A DNA stretch of 64,000 nucleotides from Scytalidium lignicola (GCA_002812745.2 NCSJ02000034.1:62001-126000); one strand, 5' to 3'; numbered from the stretch's first letter, positions 45,760 to 58,856 are shown. Program-made: numbers and translations. The notes: generated from the sequence alone by a model not told the origin.

Positions 45760-48700
45760 TCACTTCCGACCCGCCCCAAAAAGCGTTAATGTAAGGCTTG
45801 TATCGTTCTCTGCCATATTTGGCGTCGGATCACTGAGCATTTCCCACCTCCGAAGTGGGAACGGTACCAACTTTTCTTTCGTGGTCATGGAATTAGCTGT
45901 TGAAGCTTTGGTGCCACTCGTTGGATCGCTCGTCATCCCTTGTTTTACTTTCCGTCGCCAGACTAACCAATCTGTAGGGTTTGTTGCATAGCTAAGGAGA
46001 TAAGAAATCTGAGGTTTATTGATAGTTTCCCGCATTCCTCTGATGCAGACCTGTCGAATGTCATCGGGTAAATCATCCACCAGATGCATTGCAAGGTCGT
46101 ATGTTCGTTCCATAATGATAACTGTTTCTTCAGTATGCGTATGCAGCGCCTGAAGCTCAAGGAATATTGTTGCAAGAGCAAAAATTGCTTTGGCCCGCTG
46201 CTCAAGGCCTCGTTTTGACTGATTGAAACTTGCAGTGTGGATAGAAATAAATGATAAGATCAAAGGAAGCCATCTATTCAAAGCAGTGGTTTTCATTTCT
46301 GGCATTCCGGAGCTTGACAGCAGCCATATTTTGTTGAGAACCTTGACTGTGTCTGATGAAAGATCTGACCCCGCGACAGATGTATTGGCGGAGCCTGCTG
46401 CTGGGATACTATATGCTGCTGCATCAATAACGCGTAGCATGTTCTCTCCTAGCGTAACGCGATTGTTTATGTTTGCTTCATCATCTCTAGGCGCTGACCT
46501 GAGCGACTGGAAGAGGGAGAAAAATTGAGCTTCTGCTCGTTGCCGCAAATGCCGTGCAATAGGAACCCCAAGAAGAGGCACGATACAAACCCAAGTTGTA
46601 TCTCCAGATGCAACAGCTGATGCGATAGATTCATCAAGGACATCTAGTCTCTCATTGCGGGTAGTGTCGGAATTGGAGTTTTCATCAACTGCACCAAACA
46701 TGGCAGCAAGCTTCAACCGACAGAAGGGAAGCGTAAGATCATTTGCCGACTCAAGAACATGCTTGATAGAGATGTGCTCGGCCTCATCTACACGTCTTTC
46801 TGGAATCAAGAGTTTATCAATGATGCTGTCGATGATTTTTGAGCCTTGAATTCCATCGCTCTTAGAGATAGGGGAAACTAGTGCCTTGCACGTGGAGTCA
46901 ACATCAATGAGAGCAAGTCTTTGGAACAACTCGTAAACTTCAACACTAGAAATTAAGTAGCCGATAGCAGCTATATCGTCTGGCGCCTGGGAGCTAGTTG
47001 GTAATCCCAGTTGACTGGCAGCTGCACGGAAAACGGATAGAGTCTCTAATGGATAGTCCTTTTGGAACTGCTTCTGTTTGATGCGAAAGCGGTAACAATC
47101 CATCTTCATATCTTCTGGTAGAATCAATGGCGAGATGAGAAGATCTAGGGCTTCCTTGACAATTCTGATGTCCATTTCATTTGGCCTTGAATCCCCCGAC
47201 TTGGGCTTTGGTACACCCTCTGCGATGGCCGTCTTTAGAGAAAGGCAACCGAAGCTGATCAACGGTCCGAAGACTTCCATCATAGTAGGGCGGTTTGTTA
47301 GTTGCTTAAAGCGATACACCCAAGCAGCCATCAGAATATCGAAGTTCTCTGCATCGAAAGTCCTCAATTTAATCAAAAACTGTCCACACCCTATCACCTG
47401 CTTAGACGATTTCCCCCAGGAGTCTTCTAAACGTAAGATTATGCGTTGGAAAAGTCTTTCAAGCGTAGCTTGGTCCATACTGTTGCCACTTGTGAGTATC
47501 TTGTCAAACTCAGTAGTGAAGTCAGCCTCAGCAGTCTGTAACACTCCAACCATATGATCCGAAACAGGAGAACAAGCATCGGCAGCAGTCTTTCTATCAC
47601 TGCGAAGGAGGTCTTGGGAAAGCTGTTTTGCGAGTGCTTGGTGATCTGGAATCCTTGCCGCAAGGTCCATCAAAGCAACTAACAAAACCCTAGGAACCAT
47701 ATCTTGAGCTTCCATGACAGGGCGTAGACGAGTAAGAAAGAGATCGAATAGTCCCTTCAGTGCACCAATTGCGGCAAAGGTTTCGACATGCAAGTTCAGA
47801 GTGTCCACACATGACGCTAACACATTAATATCGTTTGAGCTGGAGACTATCTTTAGTGTATCAGCAAGCATAGAGTAGTCATCCATCTCTTCAAAATAGT
47901 GTCGAACAGCGTGAAATTCGGATGCCGTGATCGCAGAAGTCCCACCCTTCATAATTGATGCGTCCCAATCATCCAGTGGTGGTATCGTAGGCTGGATCAT
48001 CTGGAGTCTCACTTTTTGTCGTAACCATAAGCCAATCTCGGATTTGATTGTTCGGCCGGCGTTTGCCAAACGGTCGTTGTCGCCCTCGTACATGGGGAAT
48101 TCTCCAATCTCCAGACCACCAGCAACATCAGCTTGCATTCCTGGCAGTGATTGGTTAATGGAAGACATCAATGCCCTTGTATGTTGTTCTTCATCCTCAA
48201 CAGAGAAGCCAGCTCTGCTAAGTAGTGTCTGTCTTAGGCTTGCCATTCCATCACTCAGTTCATGTGCAGGCAATTCTGCCAGCAGGCGAGTTGTACAAGG
48301 GCCATCCTTTGCAACATCATCCGCAGCGTACACACCTCCTCTAGCGATAAGCCATTGCATGTACTTAGGTGCTGAGAAATGGCCGGATCTGGTAAGTTCG
48401 CTGACGAGGTGATATAGCGCAAGCCTGCAACGACCTGTCTGGCACGCCTTTGTGTCGAGAAAATCTAGCATTGCATCCGTCACACTAACCCCGAATCTAC
48501 TCCAGGACCGAAGAATTCGAGTGCTAAGAAACACTTTTGTGGATCCTGATCGGTGACAAGAGGTAGACCACTGAATGACAGTCTGCAGAAGCATATCTTT
48601 AGATTCATCCATCTCCCATAGCTGTTTAGGAAATTCAGATCCAATGGGTTGTGATAGTGCCTGGTCGAGAACTTGAATAACCTGCTGTCTTGTAGTAGCT

Positions 48701-50577
48701 TCCTTCTTTACTATCAAGGCGGGGAAACGCCGGTTTCTGGCGTCTATTGATGTTACCCGTGAGATCAACTGCGGGTCGTCCGATGAGAAGCTCGACATTA
48801 TGAGAGAACTATACTTGATCCAGATCTTTGATGAAACAAAGCTGTCGGGATGCAACATAATGAGATCTTGCAGCATAGCCTTCAGTCGATCCGTCAAAGG
48901 GGCTAATATATCGCTGTCGACTTGGTTCAAAGTCTGTAGGCTCATTTTAATACTTTGCGAAGAACAAAAGAGAATTATAGGATTGCCATACCTCACAGAA
49001 GTGCTTCAGTAATGCGGCAGCCATTCGACGCCCATACTTCCGAAGTTTAAAAATATCTTTCCAGTATATTTGTGCAACCAAAATCCATAGGGGTAGTTTT
49101 GCTTGGGAGGAGTTTTCAAGGGTAGAAACAATCCAATCCAGATAATGATCCAAATCCAAAAGATGTTCGGCATAGAAATGTGTGGCCAACCGAATTCTAG
49201 AGATATGTCAGCTCTATCATCCTCATATCAATCCTATGATAGCTTACGCATAATTGATTTTCTGCTTGAAGTCTTTCTCGCCGCACGTCCCTACTGCAGA
49301 CTCGAGAAACTGCTCCACACAAATTGTAAAATCACGAATCCATTTCGTTTCTCCTCCAACTGTGAGCCTTCCAGTGACGCCCTTGCGGCGAAAGGCTCTC
49401 AGCTCGTTCGCACCAACACATTTAGCCAGCCAGACAGCTCTTGCTATAGGTATATTCTTGCTCAAAGACTGCTCCAACAAAACCTTCCCCCGAATACCAT
49501 GAGGTATAGAGCGGTTCAGCCGTCTCAACGCAATGTCTGGATTTGCCAAATTTTTCAACCACAATTCTCTCTTTGCGTCTGTGACCGTAACACGTGGTGG
49601 TGGTTTGAAGGTCGACTGAGATGTGATTTTCCCGTGAGCACGACGCTGACTAAGGACATTTGTGAGAAGAGAAGAGATAGTCTGAAGGCTGCTCTTTTGC
49701 TTAAGAGTCGGAAATATGGATGCTTTTGCGGACCCCGCTTCGTTCTGGGCCAATGTATTCTTTTCGAGGAAGCCTTGGCGAATGATAGAATCGGAGAATT
49801 GGTCTTCTGGGTGATTTCCCGTCCAAGGAAAGAAGTCCGCGGTACCTTTTTGCAAATTAGTACGCAAGATCAGTCTGATGAGCGATATAACATACCTGAA
49901 TTCGCATAGCTAGGCGCGATGGTAGGCGCAGTTAGAGAGTAGGGTTTTGGGCGGGTGTCTTTCTTCGCAACGCTTGATGACGCATGGCGTGCTTTGTTAT
50001 CACTAGGAGGAGGTGCATGGCGCCCAGGTCTTGCTGGAAGAGGTAATGGACGAGGAGTCGTTTCCTTTGGGGCTTCTTCTCCTGTGATGGGGTTGATATC
50101 ATCAAGTTTTGGAGCATCAAAACGAAGCAATGGACGTCCGCGATGGATTGGGATTACACGCCCAGTTCCGAGCGCCTCTGGCAGTGTTTTTGCATCCAAC
50201 ATCCCCTTTGAAAGACCCTTTGAATCTGGCGTATTTGCAGCATCGGTCAAAACTCTAGAATCCGATCCAGCATCTGCATCTACAGTTGCATCCTTCTCGG
50301 GTGTAGGCTTTGGTGATTCCACCGAGGCTTGGCTCCTCAAGTCCTGAAAAAGCTGTGACCTCAAGCGCGAGTTCCCATGTCTCGGTATGGTCCCGTGCTG
50401 TCCCTGCACAGTCTCAGTGTCCTCGAGCGTCAAGTCGACGAAGTTATCATTGCCCCGTCTCGCCGCCGGCGAAGACAGCTGGTACTGCTGGGATAGCGAT
50501 CGATGCGACGACGGCGGCAGAATAGGGTTCGTAGCAGTCAACGAGCGCCGAGGTGGCTGTCGCTGCTGAGATGTCAT
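45760..50577 (-). CDS. MED12: Mediator complex subunit 12 (CDK8 kinase module)
   Basis: Scaffold of the Cdk8 kinase module (yeast Srb8), which reversibly blocks Mediator binding to polymerase and stimulates Cdk8-cyclin C. Exons: 49896-50577, 49248-49845, 48992-49196 and 45760-48933, total 4659 nt, 1552 residues. Introns are 50, 51 and 58 nt. The N-terminal 230 residues are disordered, Ser/Pro-rich, with a SUMO-interaction-like NFVDLTLEDTE. The Med12 domain follows: TADFFPWTGNHPEDQFSD, ELWLKNLANPDIALRRLNR, SIPHGIRG, VWLAKCVGANELRAFRRKG. Across the next joins are HFYAEHLLDLDHYLDWI and LLKHFCETLNQVDSDILAPL. The last exon holds FSAPKYMQWLIARGGVY and a long helical region. It ends PFPLRRWEMLSD and NDTSLTLTLFGA, a typical fungal Med12 terminus. 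An ATG at 50601 would add eight residues. Confidence 0.93.
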
Positions 50578-51945
50578 GATCGATGCGCCATGCCGAGACA
50601 CACAATGGGGACTCGGTGATTGATATATAATGAGTATATATGTGTGATGATTTGAGGTTGGGCGCAGTATATTCTTATCCGCAAATGGTCCGCCGTGTTG
50701 CGCTGTTCAAGCCTTGCGGCCTCGGGCAGAAACTGGTGGCGGATGGGGGTCCCTCTTGAGCTCTCGAGTCAGGTTATCAATTAGAGCATTGAGCTGAATC
50801 CAATCAAGAGAAGGCGGTTATAGCGGCTGAGCGTAACAATCGCTGTAATGAAAAATCCCAGCCCCCTTAGATATGATAGCGATATGGTGGAAAGACTTCA
50901 GTATTATCTGCTGGGCAAAAAGATTTTGCAGCCAAGTCCTAAACAGCAGTTTGCTGGGGTTGTGTGAATGAGGTACGGGGCCGGGCCGTCGGGTATGATA
51001 GGAGGGCACGGAGGGAGCATTGAGGATTACAAAGGCGCCAGCTGCTCCGGTTATTCCAGCGGCGACTGTAACCGTAACCTTCCCGAAGATGGTCTCCCCT
51101 GATCTCGTCCGTCAATCCCACAATATTTCGTGGATGGATCTTCCTCCAGTGCATATATTGCGTCTTTGCTTACTCCGTGTAATCGATCATACTCTCCACC
51201 CTTCGCTTGCTGCATTGGGAGAAATCGGGGGATCATCCCGTATCATTGTCGGTGATATCCAAATCCAGCGCTGTCCTAACACGCTATCCCAGGTGTAGTT
51301 GGGGAATTATATTCCGAGGTCGTGACCGGAGCTTCCACATATGCTGTGACCCGAATAAATATCATTTCATTTCGTGTCTTCTTAGGTGGTTTAGGGGGTT
51401 GTTTGTAAAGATACAATCTCATCGATCTCATATCTATGATGTCTTGGATGTGTCTTCTGTTCTCCTGGAGGCAACTTACGACGTGTTCTTTGTTGCCCTT
51501 TATTGTTATACGTGTCAGGTGACTGAAACTGATGGCGAGTTGATATTTTCGAGTAATCTGGTCCAGACAGAAGAGACACTACAAGTTAGCAAGTTTTGCT
51601 GCTGCTGTGCCTGAATAGTATTGTAAATGCATGGAAGGTTGATGGTTGTTGTTGTCGTGATGCTTAGTTATCGGAAGTTAAAGCAAACACGACTTGTAAA
51701 GGCTGTAGTTGTCGATATCAGTAGACATGGGGGAAAGAACTTGGAAACTACCATTGGGAAAACTGAAATATTGATGCACTTGGTCATGGGTGGTGAGTTC
51801 GTGCATCCATATTCTACGATAAGGATTTGATATAGATCATATTCCTCGTTAGCAAATGTACCACCTGGTCTCCCTGGCCCTCATAGTTATTACAAACGCC
51901 AAACCACAACCGTTACACCAAAAGTAATAGAAAAGAAATATTACG
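50578..51945. other. Intergenic region between MED12 start and ATG7 end
   Basis: About 1.37 kb. Overlapping frames on both strands at 50818-51300 are open for 60-90 codons, and one minus-strand frame has a hydrophobic, helix-like segment (described separately). 51300-51945 holds nothing recognised. Confidence 0.4.
50818..51095 (-). CDS. Possible small membrane protein (3' exon only)
   Basis: One minus-strand frame, blocked upstream by a stop near 51107, reads SGETIFGKVTVTVAAGITG then AAGAFVILNAPSVPSYHT and runs to a stop at 50818. The segment VTVTVAAGITGAAGAFVIL would form one membrane helix. A possible acceptor (GAGATCAG) sits just upstream. No family is recognised and no upstream exon is convincing. 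It may be the 3' exon of a small mitochondrial or membrane protein, or chance. Confidence 0.22.
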
Positions 51946-54195
51946 TCAAAGCAATTCCCCTTCTCCTTCTTCCTCACCTGCACCTTCGCTGTCCCACTCA
52001 ATATCAGCAGCTGCAGCTTCCGCAGCACGCTGAACCTCTGCAAGCCCACTTAACTCCGAAACATAATCCTTCTCAGACAATGCTCTCTTAATAAATTCCC
52101 ATCCATTCTGCTTGTAAGCGTCTACGACTTTTGGGGAACATGCTGAGCAGCAATCATACGATTTCCCACTAATAAGCATGTTCTTCCAGCTGGACAGGAA
52201 ACCGCGAATCTGATGTGGTACTAGGCCGAGGGGGTGATCCGGTGGATCCCGTTCATATTCTGTCGACGGTGAAGTCTGATTTTGTGAGGTTTTAGGAGCT
52301 GGGGCTGCCGCTTCTAAGGGGTGTTGCAATATCGATACCAAGAGTTCGACAAGTAGTGCTGATGCCATCGGTGCTATTCCCGGGCGTGTTACAGTGCATT
52401 GCTGGTCGAGTGTTTGATCTTTGACAGACTAAAAAGAAGAGTTAGCAAATGATGCTTCAAAGGATGGGACAGTAACATACGTCTTGAGGAGCAACAACGT
52501 CGTTACAAAAGTAACAACCCAATGTATCTTTCACGCTTTCGGAAGCCACTCCATGTCTCATCACTACATAAGTGTCAAATCCCAACGCAGCATTCATAAC
52601 GATCTTTCCAGCTGCCTTTCCCATTAATGTAGGAAGCCAACGACTTTCACGAGTATCCATCAGTAAAAATATGGCATCGTGAGCATCAATAAGTTGTTGG
52701 AGCAACTCAAAATCCGCCTTGACTTTCGCTTCGTCCATTATAGGATGGCCTAGCATGGGTACAGACATAGCATGCCCAGAACTGTCGACACCAGGATAAA
52801 TTTCTTGCAAGGCCTCAGCAGCTCTGTGTGCCTTCTTCGCTCCACCATCCAAACAGTCCTTAAAATCAAACAGCGGCTGCCGTACCGGATTCGAAAAAGA
52901 AACAGAGGCGTTATCAATAAACGTAATTTTGTGCACACCCCAAGCCATTAATCCTCGTGACACAAAGGATCCTAGAGTACCGGCACCAAGCAACAGGCAT
53001 TTGGTATTCTTGATCTTTTCCAGATTCAAGTCTGGGGCTATCCGCCACTTCATAAGCTTTAAATTCAAATCCACAGACTGATCTGCTAGGTGTTGAGGAT
53101 CCATATACTGCGCCAGATTCGTTACTTTCGGGCTCAGCTTGCCTGAACTATTTCGCTCCCATCCTGTTACTTTGGGCATCTCATCTTTGTCTATTGACTC
53201 CGACTGTTCTTGGGTCTCTAGAAGCAGAACTTTACTTCGTGCTTCATGTCTCCTTGCCTGACTATCTCTGTAACAAAGAATCTGAACCTTTGTAAGTTTA
53301 TAACGGTGACGGACTAGAACAAGTAAGTTCCGTAACATCCAGCCTGGATTTTCAGGATATGTAGATGGATCAACAAAGGCGACATATCGGTCATTTTCTT
53401 GAACCCCGTTAAAAAATCCAGTCTCAAAATCTCTGAGGGATCCTATGGCCCATTTATAGCCAAGATTTTCGCCGCCTGGTGTAGTCGGTCGTTCACCGTC
53501 ATTATAGCGAACCTTCTTTGCTAAGAAGAACCCATGTTCTCTGTTGTCAGTGGCATATCTCCAGGTTCCAACAACATCTGCGAGAGCAGTCGTCTCGGGT
53601 CCAGCCAGTTGTTCCGGAACTGATGATTCAACATGTTTCCACGCTGGGTCAGAATGAAGAGCTGGGAAGGCAAACCAATACGTAAAAGTGTATTTCTTTA
53701 AGTTTGCAAAAGATAGTATAGTAAAAGATGATAATAATGACGGGATGGAGTAGATAGTCCCATCATTTATGGCATCCCAGATCTGTCTAATTTAGCTAAA
53801 ATTCTGACTGGATGGGAATGAACATACCTGTCTAGCAGCGGTTTGAAGCATTGCAGTCTTATCCATAGATTTGAAGTCCTCGATAGTATTTACATTCTTA
53901 ATTTTACCCTCGGCACGGATACATCCTGCAAGAACACTATCGAGGCATTAACTTTGAGGATTTCCTTCATTTCACAACATAAGAGACATGTGACATACTC
54001 TTCGCTCGTAAGTGCATTCCCCAAAACTTGCATGCAGCAACTTTGATCTGGTGATGCTGTTGGTTTCGGCTCGTACAAGCCTAAAACCCTTCGCGCCGAA
54101 TCATCAAGCTTATCATGATCTATCTTTGACTGAGAGAGCGCCGTATAAAATGGAAGTTCAATTTCCGATCTGAAAGGGGCAAACTTGAGGGCCAT
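51946..54195 (-). CDS. ATG7: Autophagy E1-like enzyme Atg7
   Basis: Ubiquitin-like activating enzyme that adenylates Atg8 and Atg12 and passes them to Atg3 and Atg10; cytosolic. Exons: 53999-54195, 53828-53936, 52481-53782 and 51946-52428, total 2091 nt, 696 residues. Introns are 62, 45 and 52 nt. The first exon starts [20 protein letters not shown]. The first join reads [20 protein letters not shown], a better fit than the TTGCAG acceptor 10 nt downstream. Family features: [15 protein letters not shown], a central [16 protein letters not shown], then the ATP-binding [17 protein letters not shown] (about residue 366). Then [42 protein letters not shown] and the catalytic Cys in [10 protein letters not shown] (about residue 547). 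The C-terminal Glu/Gly-rich tail is longer than in yeast but usual for filamentous fungi. Confidence 0.95.
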
Positions 54196-55870
54196 TCTGG
54201 ATGTTATCCAGACAAGCAGCTTTATAAGCAGCGAATGAGGGGTTGATGAGGGGCAACTTCGAGCTTTCTTGTAGGGGCCAAGTCGCTAGAAATGTTCAGA
54301 CCTTTAGAAATTTCAAGAAAGGAATGAAAATATGTAGATATCAAGAAGAAGTTCTTGCGACGATGTTTTGAACCAGGCAAGTCTCTTGTCTGAGACCAGA
54401 CTGATAGAGTCATGTGGAGGCTACCTAGAGTGAGAGTCTCACGTGCTTCCGAATGTGGAACCGGAACCCTGTTAGTCGATTCACCGTGGGGAAGCCGATA
54501 ACTAAATCGCGCCTCAATTAATAAACCACGCTAACCCTGTGACGCGTTGACGCGTTGCGGGCCGTCAACGCGTGCAATTCTTTTATTAATAAACTATCAG
54601 TTTCTAGCTTTATCCTTCTGATCTATCCGATCTATCAAGAAGACATTCACACCATGACAATATCTCTGTGGCAGTAAGAGCAGTATAGCGCTGCAATCTG
54701 CGAATCCTAAAGTAGCCCTTATACAGGTATTTCTGCCGATAAAAGTACCATAGCACAGTGAACATCATAGTCGCCCACATTGTTTATTAACTGAAGAGAC
54801 AATTCTTTTGCCCGGTGTGCTAATCTCATCGGCAAGCTTAAATATGGAGCGTTGGCCAGTTAAAAAAGAGGAGTTGTGAGCAAATCATCTCAGTGTTAGC
54901 TTAGGAACTCTCTTCCCTACGTGCAAGCTTCCGCAGCCTTACATTATAGCAATATATATAATTAGCTGTAACTATAGCAGCTGCACAATGCCAATTCAGT
55001 TATTCTGATCTTTATTTACAGCTCTGCGCGACTCATTCTAACCATATGATTGGTTGCGACTTCCAAGCCCTGCAGGCCACTCTCTACGTTGTCATTGTAT
55101 GTTCTGGCCATACAACCTTAGCACACTCACAGTATAAGGCTGTCTTTGTGGAGGGAAGAAGTACCAATTGGGATTCTGGGAAGACATTTAATAGGCAGAA
55201 TAGAGTTGAAGCTCATGTTGGGACATGGGCAGTGAAGAATTTGGCGCAGGTTAAATTATAGAGGCTCAAGGATCTAGAAAACATACATAAAATAAATTAT
55301 GGTTGCAAAGATTGCTTATATAGACGGTCAATTAGCGGTTGGGCCGGAATATATATCTAAAATTCATGTAGCAATCACAGTATACTAAATTGATATAATG
55401 TATGAGAGTAAATATCATAGGCAGGATACTTGATAACTTATGAAGTGTGAAATAAAATGTTTAGCTAAGCTAATAAATGTGCAGGGACATAAGCATGCAG
55501 AACAGGTAAATGTGCCATGGTGGAGGGCACACTCATTTAGTTAACAGGTGTTGAGTGTGTTTGCTGCAGCGAGAGATCAGCGTTGTTACAGCTTGCTATT
55601 CTTATGGTATATGCTCGACTAAAGGGATTTTGAAAGGGTCTCTGTAGAGTGACGGTGAATGAGAACTTGTCATACATTGGATGCTCAAATGGAATCAACC
55701 GTTTGTAATTAGAAGTAGCAGTTCTAAAGATCTGGAACTTTACGAGGTTCAACTGCATTTTCAGGGGTAGCTCGGCTCGCTGACTAACACAACGACAAAG
55801 CGACCCATGTTTGTTCTATCACAAGTAAATACGATTACTCTCATTCCACGATGATGTTTGCTAGGACGCA
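54196..55870. other. Divergent intergenic region between ATG7 and the FHIP gene
   Basis: About 1.7 kb, AT-rich beyond 54600. Apart from the ACGCGT cluster I see no gene. A 71-codon frame at 55046-55261 has no recognisable domain. Confidence 0.4.
54517..54594. promoter_or_regulatory. Cluster of three MluI-type ACGCGT boxes between short direct repeats
   Basis: ACGCGT occurs at 54542-54547, 54550-54555 and 54568-54573, the first two in a GACGCGTT tandem and the third in reverse context (GTCAACGCGT). The cluster is bounded by identical ATTAATAAAC at 54517-54526 and 54585-54594. ACGCGT is the MBF (Mbp1-Swi6) site of G1/S genes in yeasts. The nearest start is ATG7, about 350 bp away on the minus strand. 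Confidence 0.45.
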
Positions 55871-58856
55871 ATGGATTTTGTAGGCTATCTAGATCTCATC
55901 CCTTTCTTTTTAACTGACTCAACAAAATAGTGGGCACGTTTGGTAGCAGGGACAGCTCTCGCCTCGTCCGGGGGCAGCAAGGCTAACGCCAATAACCCTG
56001 AGAAACGTCTGGCACGCTTCAAAAAGGAGTACAGCCAGCTTCTGGTACACCGACGCAATTCAAATATTTCCTTGACATGATACTAATAACTCTTTCTCTA
56101 GCAAATATGGCGCAATACCGCAAATATTTCCAAAGATCCCGAGGCAGCCGAAAATATAAGGGCCAGCCTCCAAGAACTCACTGCTATAATCAACGATGAA
56201 ACGAGACGCCCAATCCCACATCCGTGTATAGTGTTTGCATCATCGAAGCAGATATACATACCAATCAGCAAGATTGCTGCCACATCATATAATAGATCTA
56301 TAATCCGAGAAAGCGTGGCTTTGTTTTCCGCCTTGATTGATGAGGAAGAAGGGTTCGTGGAGAACAATGTCTTTGCTCAGAGTCTGATGGGTCTATTAGT
56401 TCGGATTACGGGACAGAATAGTATACGATTAAGCCCAGAAACGGAAGCTGATGTGGTGGAGTTGGCGTTTAATATCACAACTAAAATCAGGCTAGATCCA
56501 GACATCCTCCCTGCATGGTTTTCGGCACAGTCCAGAGATGAAGCTGAGAATCAAGAAGAGAACGACGCGCACAATAAATTTACAGGGAAGACACACAAGG
56601 AAGATTTCCCCTTGTTCTACCTCCTTATTGATTATATCCATGAAGAGGGAAGAATTGGTGACTTTGCAAGGACGGGGCTATTATATATCATCGAGGCTGC
56701 TTCAAATTCGGTCACTCTTGAACAATGGATTGTGGAGAGCGATCTCGCTACATTGATGGCAACTGGTCTTGGAGCATTATATAGTCAACTGAGCCGGAAA
56801 CTAGTCATTGATTTCCCACCAGATGGGCTACCCCCTATTCTTGCTCTATCCGATTATACACATCCAATTACAACCTCCGAAATCGTCAGCTCGACTTCAG
56901 AAGAATTCCAGGGCCATATGGAGACCTTCCTATCACATTTAGTATTCTGGCAGGATGTCCTCAACCACTGCAAGTCCGTCGAGGTCAAACAGACATTGTT
57001 AGATCACTTTCAAGTTATCTTTCTTCAACAGCTATTGTACGTTGCCTGATATTTTGGCATCTACTAAGCTAATATATTCTAGATATCCTTCGCTCCTAGA
57101 GTCGTCAGATATTGATGGTGGATCATCAGTTGCAGTTTTAACCTACCTTCGACGAATCCTCGAATCTTTGGACCATCCTGATATGATACATCTCATATTG
57201 CATTATCTCCTCGCTCTTCCAGACACAACTCCTACTACACCTTCTGGAGCTCGAGCATCTGTCAGTGCTGCCAGAAAGCGGAAGTCTATGGATCTTGCTA
57301 GCATGATGGCGGCCCAAATGGAAATGTCAACAACACCTGATCTCTTCAACCTTGTTGATCTTATCATAGTCAGCCTGCAGTCTCCAAGTCATCAGACCAT
57401 TTCTGTCACTTTACAACTAGTTTCGGTAATTCTGAAGCGACATCACAGATATGCTGTATCAACATTACTTCGGACACAACAAATACTCACCACTGAACCA
57501 CAACGGCCAGTTGGTGCACATGAGAAAGAGATGGAATTTCTACAGAATCTCGCCTCAAATGTTGCTGTTGGTGATGTAGAAGAGGCTTACGACAATTACG
57601 TCAAGGATGCAATGAGCACCCTAGAGAGTCATTCCTGCTCGATTTCCTTACTAATTCCAAAGTCGGTTGGCGGTGTCTCGAAATTGCCCACTGCCCAAGC
57701 AACAATACCCGGAGCTCCTCGAGATGTTCGTCCACATACTCTCCGGGTTGAAGATCCAATGCTAAAGGCTCTACTTGGAATCTTCGAGACATTTTTTATT
57801 AATCCCGTGGAGACCAACGCAAACCTCACGGCAACTATCATTGATTTGGCGACCTGCGGCTATATGCATGTAGATGGCTGGCTGCTCCCCGATCTTTCCA
57901 AATGTGTTTATGAAGCAGACGAGGAGGCAGATACCTGCCAATTCATTGCCGGACCTGACGATCCTGTCGAAATGCAAGAGAAAGCTCAGCTATGGGCGTT
58001 GAAGAAGGTATCAAGGCCACTAATATTGAGCAAAACACCACTCCCGCCACTTTTGGCACAGTTTGCAACTCTCGTAGATCAAGTTGCCGCATATAGAGCA
58101 ACTATTCCACAGTTTGATGACCTGTTGCAACATAGACGCGGTGCATTCCAAGCTGCATCATCAGGAGTCGAAAATACATCACTAACTCAGCAACCTCCCC
58201 GGTCCAGCTTTGAGTCGCCTTCGCGTTCAGCCTCACCTCCAAGAAACCCTTTCGATACTCTCGCACAACGGATATTTACTGGAACTCCATCTCGCTCTGA
58301 TTCACCACGAGGAAGACGCAGCCAAGATCAACCGCGAAGCACACCCGCTCCCGTTGCTAACAAAGGCTTTGCCACACCATCTGGACGCCCTGGCCTACCT
58401 CCACCGCAGTTTCCAATGCGCTTTGATTCACCAGTGCGAGGATCACCGCGAGTTTTCTCGAATGGCTCTCAACATAGCGCGGCGGAGTCGTTAGATGAAC
58501 ACGACATTTCCGCTAACCAAGCTGCCAACTTAGTAGCGGTTGACCAGAGCATACTCTTACTGAAAGTAGGAATTCCATCTCTTCAAAATGATAATAAACC
58601 CATTCCCTTTCCTAACCTCCGAAGCTCTACGCCTTCGGTAGCAGAAGAAAGTATAGATGGAAGCATCCAAGAAACAGCTGAACCAAGCACAATTACAGAA
58701 GGCGGGGAGGAAAAGGAGGTGGAAGGGGAAGACAAGAATTTAGTCAGCGTTAGCCACGTCTTGACTAATGTTATCATATTGCAGGAGTTCCTCCTAGAGA
58801 TTGCCGCTCTGGTGCAGGTGAGAGCAGGGCTGCTGGGAGAGGTCAAGTTTGTCTAG
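55871..58856 (+). CDS. fhipA: FHIP (FAM160/RAI16-like) subunit of the Fts-Hook-FHIP complex
   Basis: Matches the FHIP family, which in Aspergillus (FhipA) and animals joins Fts and Hook to link early endosomes to dynein. Exons: a 9-nt first coding exon at 55871-55879 (MDF), then 55931-56044, 56102-57036 and 57083-58856. The total is 2832 nt, 943 residues. Intron 2 has a perfect TACTAATAAC branch site. The family N-terminus reads MDFWARLVAGT and RLARFKKEYSQLLQIWRN. Then come ASSKQIYIPISKIAATSYN, ESVALFSALIDEEEGF, FPLFYLLIDYIHEEGRIGDF and LVFWQDVLNHC. Then YLRRILESLDHPDMIHLILHY, LGIFETFFINPVETNANLTA and QFDDLLQHRRGAFQ. A Pro/Ser/Arg linker follows, and the C-terminal helix is ILQEFLLEIAALVQVRAG. 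An N at 58860 lies just after the stop. Confidence 0.88.

Noticed and set aside
49103..49909. 268-codon plus-strand frame
   Set aside because: Antisense to exons 2 and 3 of MED12, whose protein is well conserved; the frame has no domain.
53881..53945. TTGCAG acceptor in the first ATG7 intron
   Set aside because: Using it puts the conserved [11 protein letters not shown] out of frame. The TCGATAG acceptor 10 nt upstream restores it.
55046..55261. 71-codon plus-strand frame upstream of the FHIP gene
   Set aside because: No recognisable family or supporting sequence context.
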